From: an uncultured Chryseobacterium sp.
Lineage (GTDB): Bacteria; Bacteroidota; Bacteroidia; Flavobacteriales; Weeksellaceae
DNA length: 36,033 bases
Assembly: GCA_913777465.1 (NCBI GenBank)
Contig: CAJYRQ010000025.1
Location: 1 to 36,033 of the forward strand
Direction: 5' to 3'
The position numbers and the translations under genes are program-made. Positions 16,854 to 25,585 of this stretch are shown piece by piece (the first letter of the stretch is position 1; every line of letters begins with the position of its first letter). Under the pieces are notes generated by a model. The model did no database searches. It worked only from the letters and a program-made list of their open reading frames with translations, and was not told the DNA's origin.

Positions 16854-17000
16854 ATGCAGGACCACACAAACAAAGTTGCGCTGGTATCGGGTGCGAATAC
16901 CGGGGTAGGCTTCCAGATCAGTAAAGCCCTTATAGAAAACGGATACACGGTGTATACAGGCTCCCGCGACCTGCAAAAAGGAAGAACAGCAGCTCGCTGA
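16854..17000 (+). pseudogene. 5' fragment of an SDR oxidoreductase gene
   Basis: The first 48 codons of a short-chain dehydrogenase: an ATG, then NKVALVSGANTGVGFQISKA, which contains the dinucleotide-binding loop SGANTGVG (TGxxxGxG type), then ENGYTVYTGSRDLQKGRTAA and a stop. The catalytic half is missing. Within the last codons the sequence switches to a different frame that encodes the end of an AraC-type regulator, so a deletion has fused two once-separate genes. The fragment differs from the intact SDR at 22435-23247 (MNQTIFITGASSGIG). Confidence 0.8.
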
Positions 17001-17191
17001 TCGGGCAAAACGCCTGGCAGTATATTCGCAGCAAGCTCATTGAAAAAGACAAGGAAAAACTCATCGGAACCGATCTAGCGGTAGCAGAGATCGCCTATGA
17101 GCTGGGATTTGAACACCCGCAGTCGTTCAGCAGGATGTTCAGGCTCCGGACGGGCCTGTCGCCGCTGGAGTTCCGGGGTTCTTGTGAATGA
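16985..17191 (+). pseudogene. 3' fragment of an AraC-family regulator gene
   Basis: About 64 codons in the frame ending TGA at 17189-17191 encode the second helix-turn-helix and tail of an AraC regulator: LIGQNAWQYIRSKLIEK, then VAEIAYELGFEHPQSFSRMF and TGLSPLEFRGSCE. No start codon or N-terminal part is present. From 17041 to the stop it is about 90% identical in DNA to 24493-24643 in the AraC gene further right. The two copies lie in the same orientation, either side of the helicase gene. Confidence 0.85.
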
Positions 17192-17412
17192 GACAGGAAA
17201 TCTACGGATTTTTCAAAAAAGAATATTTAATTAAGATTTTAAACCCGAATGGTATAAACGGAAAATTTTATTTTACAAAATACTCAAATATTATGGTATT
17301 TGTTTTTCCGTTTATTATATTTTATTTAATTTAACCAATCTGAAATTAAATAAAGATTAATAAGCACTTTTTTCATTCAGACATATAAAAACAAAATAAC
17401 TATTGATTTACT

Positions 17413-20400
17413 TTGACAGAAATAGAGAAGCATATTGGCCTTATTTCTTATATCGATACGGAAATTGAACCTACCAGTCGCAAAATCCTTGATATCGGAG
17501 GAATAAAAGAAGACGGAAGTTCGTTTCATAAGACTTCTGTTACAGAATTTATTCAGTTTATTGAAACAACTCCATTTATCTGCGGGCATAATATCATCAA
17601 GCACGACCTTAAATATATCTGGACAGCTATCCGTGATGCAGGAATTGATGCTAAAAACATTATCGACACCCTGCCCCTTTCCCCTTTACTCTTTCCTACA
17701 AAACCTTATCATGCCCTTTTAAAAGACGATAAAATTCAGACAGAAGAGGTTAATAATCCTCTTTACGATTCCATTAAAGCAAGGGATTTGTTCCACGATG
17801 AAATAGAAGCTTTTTACCGGACCGATGAGAATCTCAGGCAGATCTTCTACCTGTTATTGAAAGACAAAAAAGAGTTTGCGGGTTTTTTCCGTTTTATCAA
17901 TTATACCGGAAAGGAACGTGATACCGAAGAGCTGATCCGGCAGAAATTCAGGAATCATTTCTGTGAACATGTCGATTTGGCAAAAATAATAGAAACCTAT
18001 CCTATCGAATTAGCTTACTGCCTCTCACTGGTTGACTCTTTCGTTCATCATAAAAAAATCCACTCCATTACTCCGCCCTGGGTGCTGAAGAACTATCCGG
18101 AGGTGGAAAGATTAATGCTGATGCTGAGAAACAGGCCCTGCATCAAAGGATGTACCTATTGTCATGAAGCATTGGATATATACAAAGGTTTAAAAAAGTT
18201 TTTCGGCTTCGATTCATACCGTAAGTATGCTGGTGAGGCCCTACAGGAAAAAGCAGTGCAGGCTGCCGTAAACAATAAATCCCTGCTTGCCGTCTTCCCG
18301 ACGGGCGGTGGAAAATCCATTACTTTCCAGGTACCTGCTCTGATGGGCGGAGAGAATTCAAAGGGCCTTACGGTTGTGATCTCACCTTTACAGTCTTTGA
18401 TGAAAGACCAGGTGGATAACTTGGAGAAAAACAATATTACGGATGCCGTCACAATCAATGGATTACTCGACCCTATCGAAAAGGCCAAATCATTTGAAAG
18501 GGTGGAAGACGGATCCGCTTCCCTTCTGTACATCTCTCCGGAATCACTGCGTTCGAAAAGCATCGAGCGACTGATGCTGGGAAGAAAGATCATCCGTTTC
18601 GTCATCGATGAAGCGCATTGCTTTTCATCATGGGGACAGGATTTCAGGGTAGACTATCTTTATATAGGTGATTTTATCAAATCTATCCAGGAAAAGAAAA
18701 ACCTCGATTACCGCATACCCGTTTCCTGTTTTACCGCTACGGCAAAACAAAAAGTAATAGAAGATATCCGGAATTACTTCAGGGAAAAACTGGATCTTGA
18801 CCTTGAATTATTCACATCAAAAGCATCAAGGACGAATCTCCGGTACAGAGTTTTTGAGAAAGCTGATGAAGAAGAAAAATACCAGGCCGTCCGCGATCTG
18901 ATAGAGGAGAAAAACTGTCCGGCGATTATCTACGTTTCCCGGACGAGGAAAGCCTACCTGCTTGCAGAAAGATTAAGCAAAGATGGTTTTGACGCAAAGC
19001 CATATCATGGAAAAATGGACAAGCAGGAAAAATCTGAAAACCAGGATTCCTTTATCAGCGGTAAAACACAGATTATGGTGGCCACGTCTGCTTTCGGAAT
19101 GGGCGTAGATAAAAAAGATGTGGGTTTGGTGATTCATTACGAAATTTCGGATTCGCTTGAAAACTATGTCCAGGAAGCGGGAAGAGCCGGGAGAGATGAA
19201 AATATTGTTGCCGAATGCTATGTGCTGTTTAACGAAGAGGATCTTGGCAAACACTTTATCCTGCAAAATCAGACCAAACTCTCCATTAAGGAAATACAGC
19301 AGGTTTGGCAGGCTATTAAAGCCATTACCAAATTCCGGTACACGGTTTCCCATTCTGCGTTGGAAATCGCCAGAAAAGCAGGCTGGGACGATAATATCAT
19401 GCAGATCGAAACGAGGGTAACGACCGCTATTGCAGCCCTGGAAGATGCCGGATACCTAAAAAGAGGACAAAATATGCCGCGGGTCTTTGCCAACAGTATT
19501 TTAACCAAAAATGCCCAGGAAGCCATCGACAAAATCAATCTATCCGCAAGATTTACGGAGAAGCAGAAAGAGAAAGGAATCAGGATCATCAAGAAGCTTT
19601 TTTCAAGCAAAAGCCGGAAGCAGACAAACGAAGAAACGGCAGAATCGAGGGTCGATTATATCAGCGACCATCTGGGTATCGTGAAGGAGGAAGTAATCAA
19701 TATCATCAATCTTTTACGTGAAGAAAAAATCTTAGCCGATACCAAAGACCTTACCGCTTTTATAAAAAAAGGAGAAAATAAAAACCGCTCCCTCAATATT
19801 CTGGAGACTTTCTGTAAAATTGAAAATTTCCTGCTCTCTTTTGTCGAACAACAGGAACAGATTTTCCACATCAAGGAACTTAATGAAAAAGCGGAACAGG
19901 CAGGATGTTTAAACAGCAATACGCAACAGATAAAAACAGTCTTCAACTTTTGGTCGATCAAAAACTGGATCAAAAGACGCAGCATGGAATATTCTAAAAA
20001 CCATTTGGCCCTTGCTGCTTTGTATCCCACGGAACTTTTAAAAGACAAACTTGAAAAAAGGCATGAACTGGCCGGTTTTATTGTTGATTTTCTGTATGAA
20101 AAAAGCCTTTCGGAAACTTCAGAAGATGACGCAGGCAAACAGGAAGTACTGGTGGAATTTTCCGTTCACGAACTGAAATCCGCTTACGAAAACAGCCCGA
20201 ATCTGTTTAAAAGGGATATAGTCCTGGAAGATGTCGAAGATACCTTGTTTTATTTATCAAGAATTGAAGCGATAAAAATCGAGGGCGGCTTTATGGTGAT
20301 CTATAACAGGCTGACCATCGAACGTACAGAACAGAACAACAATAAACGGTATACAAAGGAGGACTATCAGAGGCTGCATCAGTTTTATGAAAATAAAGTC

Positions 20401-22266
20401 CAGCAAATTCATATTGTCGGAGAATATGCAAAGAAGATGATTACCGATTATCAGCATGCGTTACAGTTTGTAGAAGATTATTTTCAGTTAAATTATTCAT
20501 CTTTTCTCAGTAAATATTTTAAAGGCAGCCGGCAGCAGGAGATCTGCCGTAATCTTACACCGGCAAAGTTCAGACAGCTTTTCGGAGAACTCTCGCCAAC
20601 CCAACTCAAAATTATCAATGATAAGGAAGCACAGCATATTGTGGTAGCTGCGGGACCGGGAAGCGGAAAAACCCGGGTTCTTGTTCATAAATTGGCTGCC
20701 CTGCTTTTAATGGAAGATGTGAAACAGGAACAGTTGCTGATGATTACGTTTTCCAGGGCGGCAGCAACAGAATTTAAAAAGCGGCTGATCCGACTGATCG
20801 GGAATGCAGCGCAATACGTGGAGATAAAGACTTTTCATTCGTATTGTTTTGATTTATTGGGTAAAGTGGGAAACCTGGAAAAATCTGATCTGATTATTAA
20901 AAAGACGATCGAGAAAATAAAAAATGGTGAAGTGGAAGCCAGCAGGATCACCAAAACCGTTTTGGTGATTGATGAAGCCCAGGATATGAATGAGGATGAG
21001 TACCTGCTTATCAATACGCTGATGGAGCAGAACGAAGAGATGCGGGTGATTGCGGTAGGCGATGACGATCAGAATGTTTATGAATTCAGAGGCTCCAGCT
21101 CAAAATATCTGGAAGCATTTATTTCAAACAACAGCGCCGTAAAGCATGAACTGGTTGAAAATTACAGAAGTAAAAACAACCTGGTAGCCTTAGCAAATGA
21201 ATTTGTAAAGCAGATCCCTCACCGACTGAAGAATACCCCGATCGTACCTGTACAAAATGATAACGGAAAAATAAAAATCATTAATTACAAAAATAGAAAT
21301 CTCATTGTCCCTCTGATTGAAGACCTGCTTCATACCGGTCTGTCCGGTACGGCCTGTGTACTGACGAAGACCAACCATGAAGCTTTGCAGATTACCGGCT
21401 TGCTTTTAAAAAATAAAATACCGGCAAAACTGATCCAGACCAATGACAATTTTAGTTTGTATAACCTTGTGGAAGTCAGATTTTTCCTGGACCGGTTGAA
21501 TTTATACAGTGATGCTTTTACCGTCAGCGATGAAGTTTGGGATTCCGCCAAACAAGAGGTAAAAAATAAATTTCACAGCAGTAATAAATTAGAGATCTGC
21601 ATCAACATCATTAAAGAATTTGAAGCGACCAACACGAAGAGAAAGTATAAATCCGATCTGGATGCATTTATCAGGGAATCAAAGCTGGAAGATTTTTTTA
21701 ATACCAACGGTGAAACGGTTTTTGTTTCCACCATTCATAAAAGCAAGGGAAGGGAATTCGACAACGTTTTCATGCTGCTTGAGAATTTCAGTCTCTCAAC
21801 AGATGAGGCCAAAAGGCAATTATATGTAGCCATGACCAGGGCAAAAAACAACTTAACCATCCATACGGATGCTACATTTCTGGATCATTTTTTCATTGAA
21901 AACCTGACCCGGACCCAGAATAAAGAAACATATTCACAGCCGGACGAATTAGCTGTGCACCTAACATATCAGGATGTATATCTGGACTTTTTTCTTAACA
22001 GCCAACACCTGATTTCCGGGCTTACCTGCGGTGATTTGCTGATTTTTTATGGAAATATTTGTATGAATTCCTGCCACCAGCCTGTTCTGCAATTCTCTCA
22101 GCGTTTTATCGAAAAAATAGAAACCCTGAAAAAACAGTCATACGAATTAAAAACGGTAAAAGTGAACTTTATCGTTTACTGGATGAAAGAAAATACAAAC
22201 CAGGAAATAAAAATTATCTTGCCGGAAGTCTGTTTCAAAAAAATTGGTCCTTCTACAGTCGGTTAG
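17413..22266 (+). CDS. Exonuclease-like/RecQ/UvrD triple-domain helicase
   Basis: A 1617-residue protein. Residues 1-130 resemble a DnaQ-like 3'-5' exonuclease: IDTEI (D15, E17), GHNIIKHD (59-65) and NNPLYDS (114-120), though the third motif is not canonical. A C-x3-C-x2-C-H cluster is at 243-251. RecQ domains span about 275-610: FPTGGGKS (K301), IDEAHCFSSWGQDFR (D399, H402), CFTATAK and QEAGRAGRD (587-595). Residues 610-1050 hold winged-helix-like and unassigned helical sequence. A UvrD/Rep SF1 helicase spans 1060-1490: AAGPGSGKT (K1086), LVIDEAQD (D1187), VGDDDQNVYEFRG, STIHKSKGREFD and VAMTRAK. Start is TTG, the only option after an in-frame stop at 17404-17406; the first internal Met would remove the nuclease domain. 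Likely roles are DNA repair or replication-fork processing, or defence. No partner gene is adjacent. Confidence 0.9.
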   Translation: MTEIEKHIGLISYIDTEIEPTSRKILDIGGIKEDGSSFHKTSVTEFIQFIETTPFICGHNIIKHDLKYIWTAIRDAGIDAKNIIDTLPLSPLLFPTKPYHALLKDDKIQTEEVNNPLYDSIKARDLFHDEIEAFYRTDENLRQIFYLLLKDKKEFAGFFRFINYTGKERDTEELIRQKFRNHFCEHVDLAKIIETYPIELAYCLSLVDSFVHHKKIHSITPPWVLKNYPEVERLMLMLRNRPCIKGCTYCHEALDIYKGLKKFFGFDSYRKYAGEALQEKAVQAAVNNKSLLAVFPTGGGKSITFQVPALMGGENSKGLTVVISPLQSLMKDQVDNLEKNNITDAVTINGLLDPIEKAKSFERVEDGSASLLYISPESLRSKSIERLMLGRKIIRFVIDEAHCFSSWGQDFRVDYLYIGDFIKSIQEKKNLDYRIPVSCFTATAKQKVIEDIRNYFREKLDLDLELFTSKASRTNLRYRVFEKADEEEKYQAVRDLIEEKNCPAIIYVSRTRKAYLLAERLSKDGFDAKPYHGKMDKQEKSENQDSFISGKTQIMVATSAFGMGVDKKDVGLVIHYEISDSLENYVQEAGRAGRDENIVAECYVLFNEEDLGKHFILQNQTKLSIKEIQQVWQAIKAITKFRYTVSHSALEIARKAGWDDNIMQIETRVTTAIAALEDAGYLKRGQNMPRVFANSILTKNAQEAIDKINLSARFTEKQKEKGIRIIKKLFSSKSRKQTNEETAESRVDYISDHLGIVKEEVINIINLLREEKILADTKDLTAFIKKGENKNRSLNILETFCKIENFLLSFVEQQEQIFHIKELNEKAEQAGCLNSNTQQIKTVFNFWSIKNWIKRRSMEYSKNHLALAALYPTELLKDKLEKRHELAGFIVDFLYEKSLSETSEDDAGKQEVLVEFSVHELKSAYENSPNLFKRDIVLEDVEDTLFYLSRIEAIKIEGGFMVIYNRLTIERTEQNNNKRYTKEDYQRLHQFYENKVQQIHIVGEYAKKMITDYQHALQFVEDYFQLNYSSFLSKYFKGSRQQEICRNLTPAKFRQLFGELSPTQLKIINDKEAQHIVVAAGPGSGKTRVLVHKLAALLLMEDVKQEQLLMITFSRAAATEFKKRLIRLIGNAAQYVEIKTFHSYCFDLLGKVGNLEKSDLIIKKTIEKIKNGEVEASRITKTVLVIDEAQDMNEDEYLLINTLMEQNEEMRVIAVGDDDQNVYEFRGSSSKYLEAFISNNSAVKHELVENYRSKNNLVALANEFVKQIPHRLKNTPIVPVQNDNGKIKIINYKNRNLIVPLIEDLLHTGLSGTACVLTKTNHEALQITGLLLKNKIPAKLIQTNDNFSLYNLVEVRFFLDRLNLYSDAFTVSDEVWDSAKQEVKNKFHSSNKLEICINIIKEFEATNTKRKYKSDLDAFIRESKLEDFFNTNGETVFVSTIHKSKGREFDNVFMLLENFSLSTDEAKRQLYVAMTRAKNNLTIHTDATFLDHFFIENLTRTQNKETYSQPDELAVHLTYQDVYLDFFLNSQHLISGLTCGDLLIFYGNICMNSCHQPVLQFSQRFIEKIETLKKQSYELKTVKVNFIVYWMKENTNQEIKIILPEVCFKKIGPSTVG

Positions 22267-22405
22267 CTGGTCAGAATTCAATATTTCATGCTTATGCAGA
22301 AACAATATCAATTGATCCGTTTCATCTTGTCCTTTTTTACGAAAGGCATTCCATTTTGGCTACGACAATTACCATTTAGGCTTCTCCTATGCTTGGCCGG
22401 TAAGA

Positions 22406-22413
22406 TACCTTTG
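22406..22413 (+). promoter_or_regulatory. Promoter -7 box candidate for the SDR gene
   Basis: TACCTTTG matches TAnnTTTG exactly, 21 bases before the SDR ATG, giving a short leader. No -33 TTTG lies at the usual spacing; TTGG at 22393-22396 is too close. Confidence 0.4.
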
Positions 22414-22434
22414 CTGTAATAAATTTAAAAAATT

Positions 22435-23247
22435 ATGAATCAGACAATTTTTATTACCGGAGCTTCTTCAGGAATCGGAAAAGCGACGGCCAGGTTATTC
22501 GCATCAAAAGGCTGGAACGTCATCGCTACGATGCGTACACCGGAAAAAGAAACGGAACTCAACACAATCGGGAACATTACCCTGCTGAAACTGGATGTTA
22601 CCGTACCGCAGGAGATACACGAAACGGTACAGAACATTCTTCAGAAATATGAAGTGGACGTGGTTTTCAATAATGCGGGCTACGCGCTGATGGGTGCCCT
22701 GGAAGCCGTGTCCGACGAAGAGATCCGTGCCCAGATGGAAACCAATTTCTTTGGCGTCGTGCGGGTAACCAAAGCCTTTATCCCATATTTCAGGGAAAGA
22801 GGCCATGGATTGTTTATTACGACCGGTTCGTCTGCAGGCCTGGCAGGATTCCCGATGGGATCGATGTATGATGCCAGCAAATGGGCCATTGAAGGATGGA
22901 GTGAAAGCCTTTCCTATGAACTCACCGAATTCAATATCGGAATCAAAACCATCGAACCCGGTATGGTATCTACGGAAATCATGAACAAATCCCCGATGGT
23001 TTCCCATCCTGCCTACGATTCCCTGCTGAATAAATTTGTAGCGGCGGTCATGCAGCAGGAAAACATGACGACGCCCGAACAGATTGCCGAGGTAGTTTAC
23101 GGAGCGGCCACTGACGGCTTAAAGAAACTGAGGTACGTCTGCGGTAAAGATGCCATCGCCATGTACAGCCACCGTCTGGAAGTCGGCGACGAGGCCTTCC
23201 GCGAGGGAATCTTCGAAATGCTGAATGGCGGCAGATCTCTTATTTAA
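22435..23247 (+). CDS. Short-chain dehydrogenase/reductase of unknown substrate
   Basis: A 270-residue classical SDR. TGASSGIG (8-15) binds the cofactor, NNAG is at 79-82, and the catalytic residues are the serine pair at 132-133, Y145 and K149 (YDASK). MRTPEK after the second strand has an Arg at the position that favours NADPH. The protein has the usual C-terminal extension for substrate binding. Genes of this SDR type are often found next to AraC regulators in Chryseobacterium-like genomes, and here a broken AraC gene follows 476 bases downstream in the same direction. The gap to the helicase gene is 168 bases and a promoter box lies in it, so it is not obviously in one operon with the helicase. 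The substrate is not recognisable. Confidence 0.92.
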   Translation: MNQTIFITGASSGIGKATARLFASKGWNVIATMRTPEKETELNTIGNITLLKLDVTVPQEIHETVQNILQKYEVDVVFNNAGYALMGALEAVSDEEIRAQMETNFFGVVRVTKAFIPYFRERGHGLFITTGSSAGLAGFPMGSMYDASKWAIEGWSESLSYELTEFNIGIKTIEPGMVSTEIMNKSPMVSHPAYDSLLNKFVAAVMQQENMTTPEQIAEVVYGAATDGLKKLRYVCGKDAIAMYSHRLEVGDEAFREGIFEMLNGGRSLI

Positions 23248-23284
23248 AATCTTAAATATAGCAGCATAAGAAAATTATGGATTA

Positions 23285-23626
23285 TTTTAGCGATTTATGT
23301 AAAGAAAAGTGGAAATTTTAAAGATTTTAGCATAATGTGAATCCGACGTTAACTATTTGTTTTTAAGCGATTTAATGGAATTAAAAGAAAAGTGAACATC
23401 TTAAAGACTTTACATTAGTGAAAAAAAATCAGTTGATATTCAAAATTATGGGTAATATCCTTTTCGACTGTGCTTCCGCCATCCAGCATCCCTCTTCCAG
23501 CTTTTTAAGTACGGTTTGTAGCTCGAATCCATGTTAGCTTAGTGAAAAATCAGTTGATATTCAAAATTCCCGGCAATATCTTAACTAAGATGCTTCCGGC
23601 ATCCGGCTTCCCTCTCCCAGCCTGTC
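23285..23626. repeat. Composite degenerate direct repeats
   Basis: The 476-base gene-free gap between the SDR and AraC genes is mostly repeats. Unit 1 (AGCGATTTA...AGAAAAGTG...TTAAAGA...CAT...GTGAA) occurs at about 23285-23341 and 23362-23421. Unit 2 begins TTAGTGAAAAA, contains TCAGTTGATATTCAAAATT and continues through AATATC to CTTCCGGCATCC; it occurs at 23415-23501 and 23539-23621, about 124 bases apart. No coding potential was seen, and the copies are too few and too irregular for CRISPR. Confidence 0.7.
23592..23626 (+). repeat. Dispersed CTTCCGGCATCCGGCTTCC repeat
   Basis: A roughly 35-base unit, GCTTCCGGCATCCGGCTTCC followed by CTCTCCCAGCCTGTC. Related copies in the same orientation lie at 23472-23501, 24837-24864 and 31824-31859. 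All four are intergenic and sit close to a gene end or between repeats. Confidence 0.65.
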
Positions 23627-23710
23627 AATCCGGTTGATACCGGAAGTTCACATTATTTAAACCTTCCAAAGAAATCTGACGGCCACTATACCGGCCGTTG
23701 GATTTTTATG

Positions 23711-23718
23711 TACATTTG
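23711..23718 (+). promoter_or_regulatory. Promoter -7 box candidate for the AraC gene
   Basis: TACATTTG matches TAnnTTTG but ends only 5 bases before the proposed AraC start codon, implying an almost leaderless transcript or a start at the later Met18. No -33 box was found at normal spacing. Confidence 0.3.
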
Positions 23719-23723
23719 AAATT

Positions 23724-24643
23724 ATGAAATCTAGAGAAATTCATCATCCCAGGCATTTCCGGACGCTTTCCGAAATGCAGCACGCACTGAACCTTCCCAA
23801 GCCGGCGCATCCTTTAATCAGCTTGCTGGATTACCGGGAAGCCGCCATTACCAATGAGATGCTGTCCTTTGATTTTGTGATGGATTTTTATCACATTACC
23901 TATAACGATTCTTCGGGATGCCGGATGAAATACAGCCAGACGACCTACGATTTTAATGAGGGCGGCATGTGCTTTACCTCACCCGGACAGTCTTTGGCAG
24001 GCATCTCATCTTCGGGAAACCCTGCAGGTTTTACCCTGCTGATCCACCCTGATTTTTTCCGGGGCTATCCGTTGGAACGTAAAATCAAAACGTACGGCTT
24101 TTTCTCCTATTCGATTAATGAAGCGCTTTATCTGTCGGACAAAGAGAAAAATATCATCACCCATATTGCCGGTACGATCAACGATGAACTGAAAACATCA
24201 ATCGATGATCTGAGCCAGGATGTCCTGATTTCCCAGGTAGAGCTTCTTCTGACCTACAGCCAGCGGTTCTACAAAAGGCAGTTCATTACCCGTAAGATCA
24301 TCAACAACGATTTGCTAAGCAAAATGGAAATGCTGCTCGATGCGTATTTCCATTCGGAAAAGCCGTCATCGAAGGACTCCCGACCGTAAAATACCTGTCG
24401 GATCAGCTGAAAGTTTCCCCGCGTTATCTCGGGGATATGCTCCGGTCGGTTACCGGATTCAATACCCAACAGCACATCCACATGAAACTTATCGAAAAAG
24501 CGAAGGAAAAACTCATCGGAACAGATCGAACGGTAGCAGAGATCGCTTATGAACTGGGCTTTGAACACCCGCAGTCGTTCAGCAAAATGTTCAGGCTCCG
24601 GACAGGCCTGTCGCCGCTGGAGTTCAGAGGTTCTTATAATTGA
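23724..24643 (+). pseudogene. AraC-family transcriptional regulator, frameshifted
   Basis: Two frames together encode one AraC regulator of about 306 residues. The first (to a TAA at 24387-24389) holds the N-terminal sensor region and ends in the off-frame residues PSSKDSRP after YFHSEK. The second continues with EGLPTVKYLSDQLKVSPRYL, the start of the first helix-turn-helix, through LRSVTGFNTQQHIHMKLIEK and VAEIAYELGFEHPQSFSKMF to FRGSYN. Adding one A to the run AAAA at 24358-24361 restores the full protein, so this is either a sequencing error or a recent inactivating deletion. As read, the protein lacks DNA-binding helices and would not regulate. It probably controlled the SDR gene upstream. 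The 3' end duplicates the relic at 17041-17191. Confidence 0.85.
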
Positions 24644-24666
24644 TGTGAATGGTGAATGGTGAATCC

Positions 24667-24806
24667 TGCTCCGCAAGTCAATTTTGCTTCGCAAGTGAAT
24701 TTAAACGGCATAGAAAATGACTATTCATCCGAAGGAATTGACCATTGACAAAAAGTGAAAGGTGAATTCTGTTTTACAGGTCAATGATGCTTCGCAAGTG
24801 AATTTA
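24667..24806. repeat. Three copies of TGCTTCGCAAGTGAATTTA
   Basis: Exact copies at 24685-24703 and 24788-24806, and a diverged copy (TGCTCCGCAAGTCAATTTT) at 24667-24685. They fill the convergent gap between the AraC gene and the response regulator. The inner GCTTCGC could form small stems. No gene is present here. Confidence 0.7.
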
Positions 24807-24836
24807 TATGATAAAAATTAACCATTAACACAAAAA

Positions 24837-24864
24837 CTTCCCGCATCCGGCTTCTCTTCCAGCC
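24837..24864 (+). repeat. Dispersed CTTCCGGCATCCGGCTTCC repeat, short copy
   Basis: CTTCCCGCATCCGGCTTCTC followed by TTCCAGCC, a copy with a small deletion. It lies 20 bases beyond the stop codon of the minus-strand response regulator. Confidence 0.55.
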
Positions 24865-24883
24865 ATTAAACCGCATTTTACAT

Positions 24884-25585
24884 TTAAAACAACCTTTTCG
24901 CCGAAAAAAGCTGGGCAAAACCATCAAATGCTTCCCGGAAACTCCGGCCGACAGGAACAGAAACTTTCCCAATCAAAACTTCATGATGGCTGATGGCCGT
25001 TACCCTGTTCTGATTGATGATGAATGACCGGTGGATCCTTAAAAACCCTTTGTTTTGAAGACGGGCAGCCATTTCGGAAACCGACGTTTTAGGAACGGTA
25101 ACCCACTCATCCTGAAGTACCGCCTTAATATCATTGCCGCTGCTTTCAAAATAAAGGATGTCTTTCAGCAGAAGTTTCCGGCTGAATCCATAGGATTTAA
25201 AAATGACAAAATCCTCTTCATTTTCCTTTTCTGCCCTTCTCAGGATCCGGTCCACCGATTTGAAAAAGCGTTCGAAGGTGATCGGCTTCAACAGATAGTC
25301 TACCGCTTCAAGCTCAAAGCCATCGATGGCAAACTCGCGGTAAGCGGTGGTAAAAATGGTAGGCGGTTTTTTATGCAGCGATCTTAAAAATTCAATACCA
25401 TTCAGATCGGGCATCTGAATATCGAGAAACAGAAGATCCACTTCCTGCGTCTGTAAAATCCGGTAGGCTTCCAGCGCGTTTTTGGCCGTAGCTGCCAGAT
25501 TCAGTTCCGCTATTTTCGAAATATGATTTTCCAGAAGCTTTACAGCCAGAGGTTCATCGTCGATTATGATACAGTTAATCGTCAT
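24884..25585 (-). CDS. LytTR-family response regulator
   Basis: A 233-residue two-component regulator. The receiver domain (1-120) has the acidic pair D9-D10, the phospho-acceptor D55 in FLDIQMPD, and a conserved Lys in VDYLLKPI. The LytTR DNA-binding domain (about 130-230) carries LLLKDILYFESSGNDIKAVL and FLRIHRSFIINQNRVTAI. It binds DNA as beta-strand-based LytTR dimers rather than through a helix-turn-helix. Its start codon overlaps the stop of the histidine kinase gene by four bases, so the two are translationally coupled. No target repeats could be assigned in the window. The nearest divergent gene, an acyltransferase, is a possible target only by position. Confidence 0.95.
   Translation of the reverse strand: MTINCIIIDDEPLAVKLLENHISKIAELNLAATAKNALEAYRILQTQEVDLLFLDIQMPDLNGIEFLRSLHKKPPTIFTTAYREFAIDGFELEAVDYLLKPITFERFFKSVDRILRRAEKENEEDFVIFKSYGFSRKLLLKDILYFESSGNDIKAVLQDEWVTVPKTSVSEMAARLQNKGFLRIHRSFIINQNRVTAISHHEVLIGKVSVPVGRSFREAFDGFAQLFSAKRLF

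Noticed and set aside
18973-20138. Several minus-strand frames within the helicase gene
   Set aside because: All are shadows of the plus-strand gene, whose motifs are intact.
17413-22266. Ordinary RecQ helicase
   Set aside because: A full UvrD-type motor and a nuclease-like N-terminus are present, and the length is more than twice that of RecQ.
22059-22379. Frame of 106 codons at the end of the helicase gene
   Set aside because: It overlaps the helicase C-terminus in another frame and has low-complexity, unnatural composition.
23285-23626. Possible CRISPR array
   Set aside because: Repeats are long, degenerate, only two copies each and unevenly spaced; no cas genes are near.
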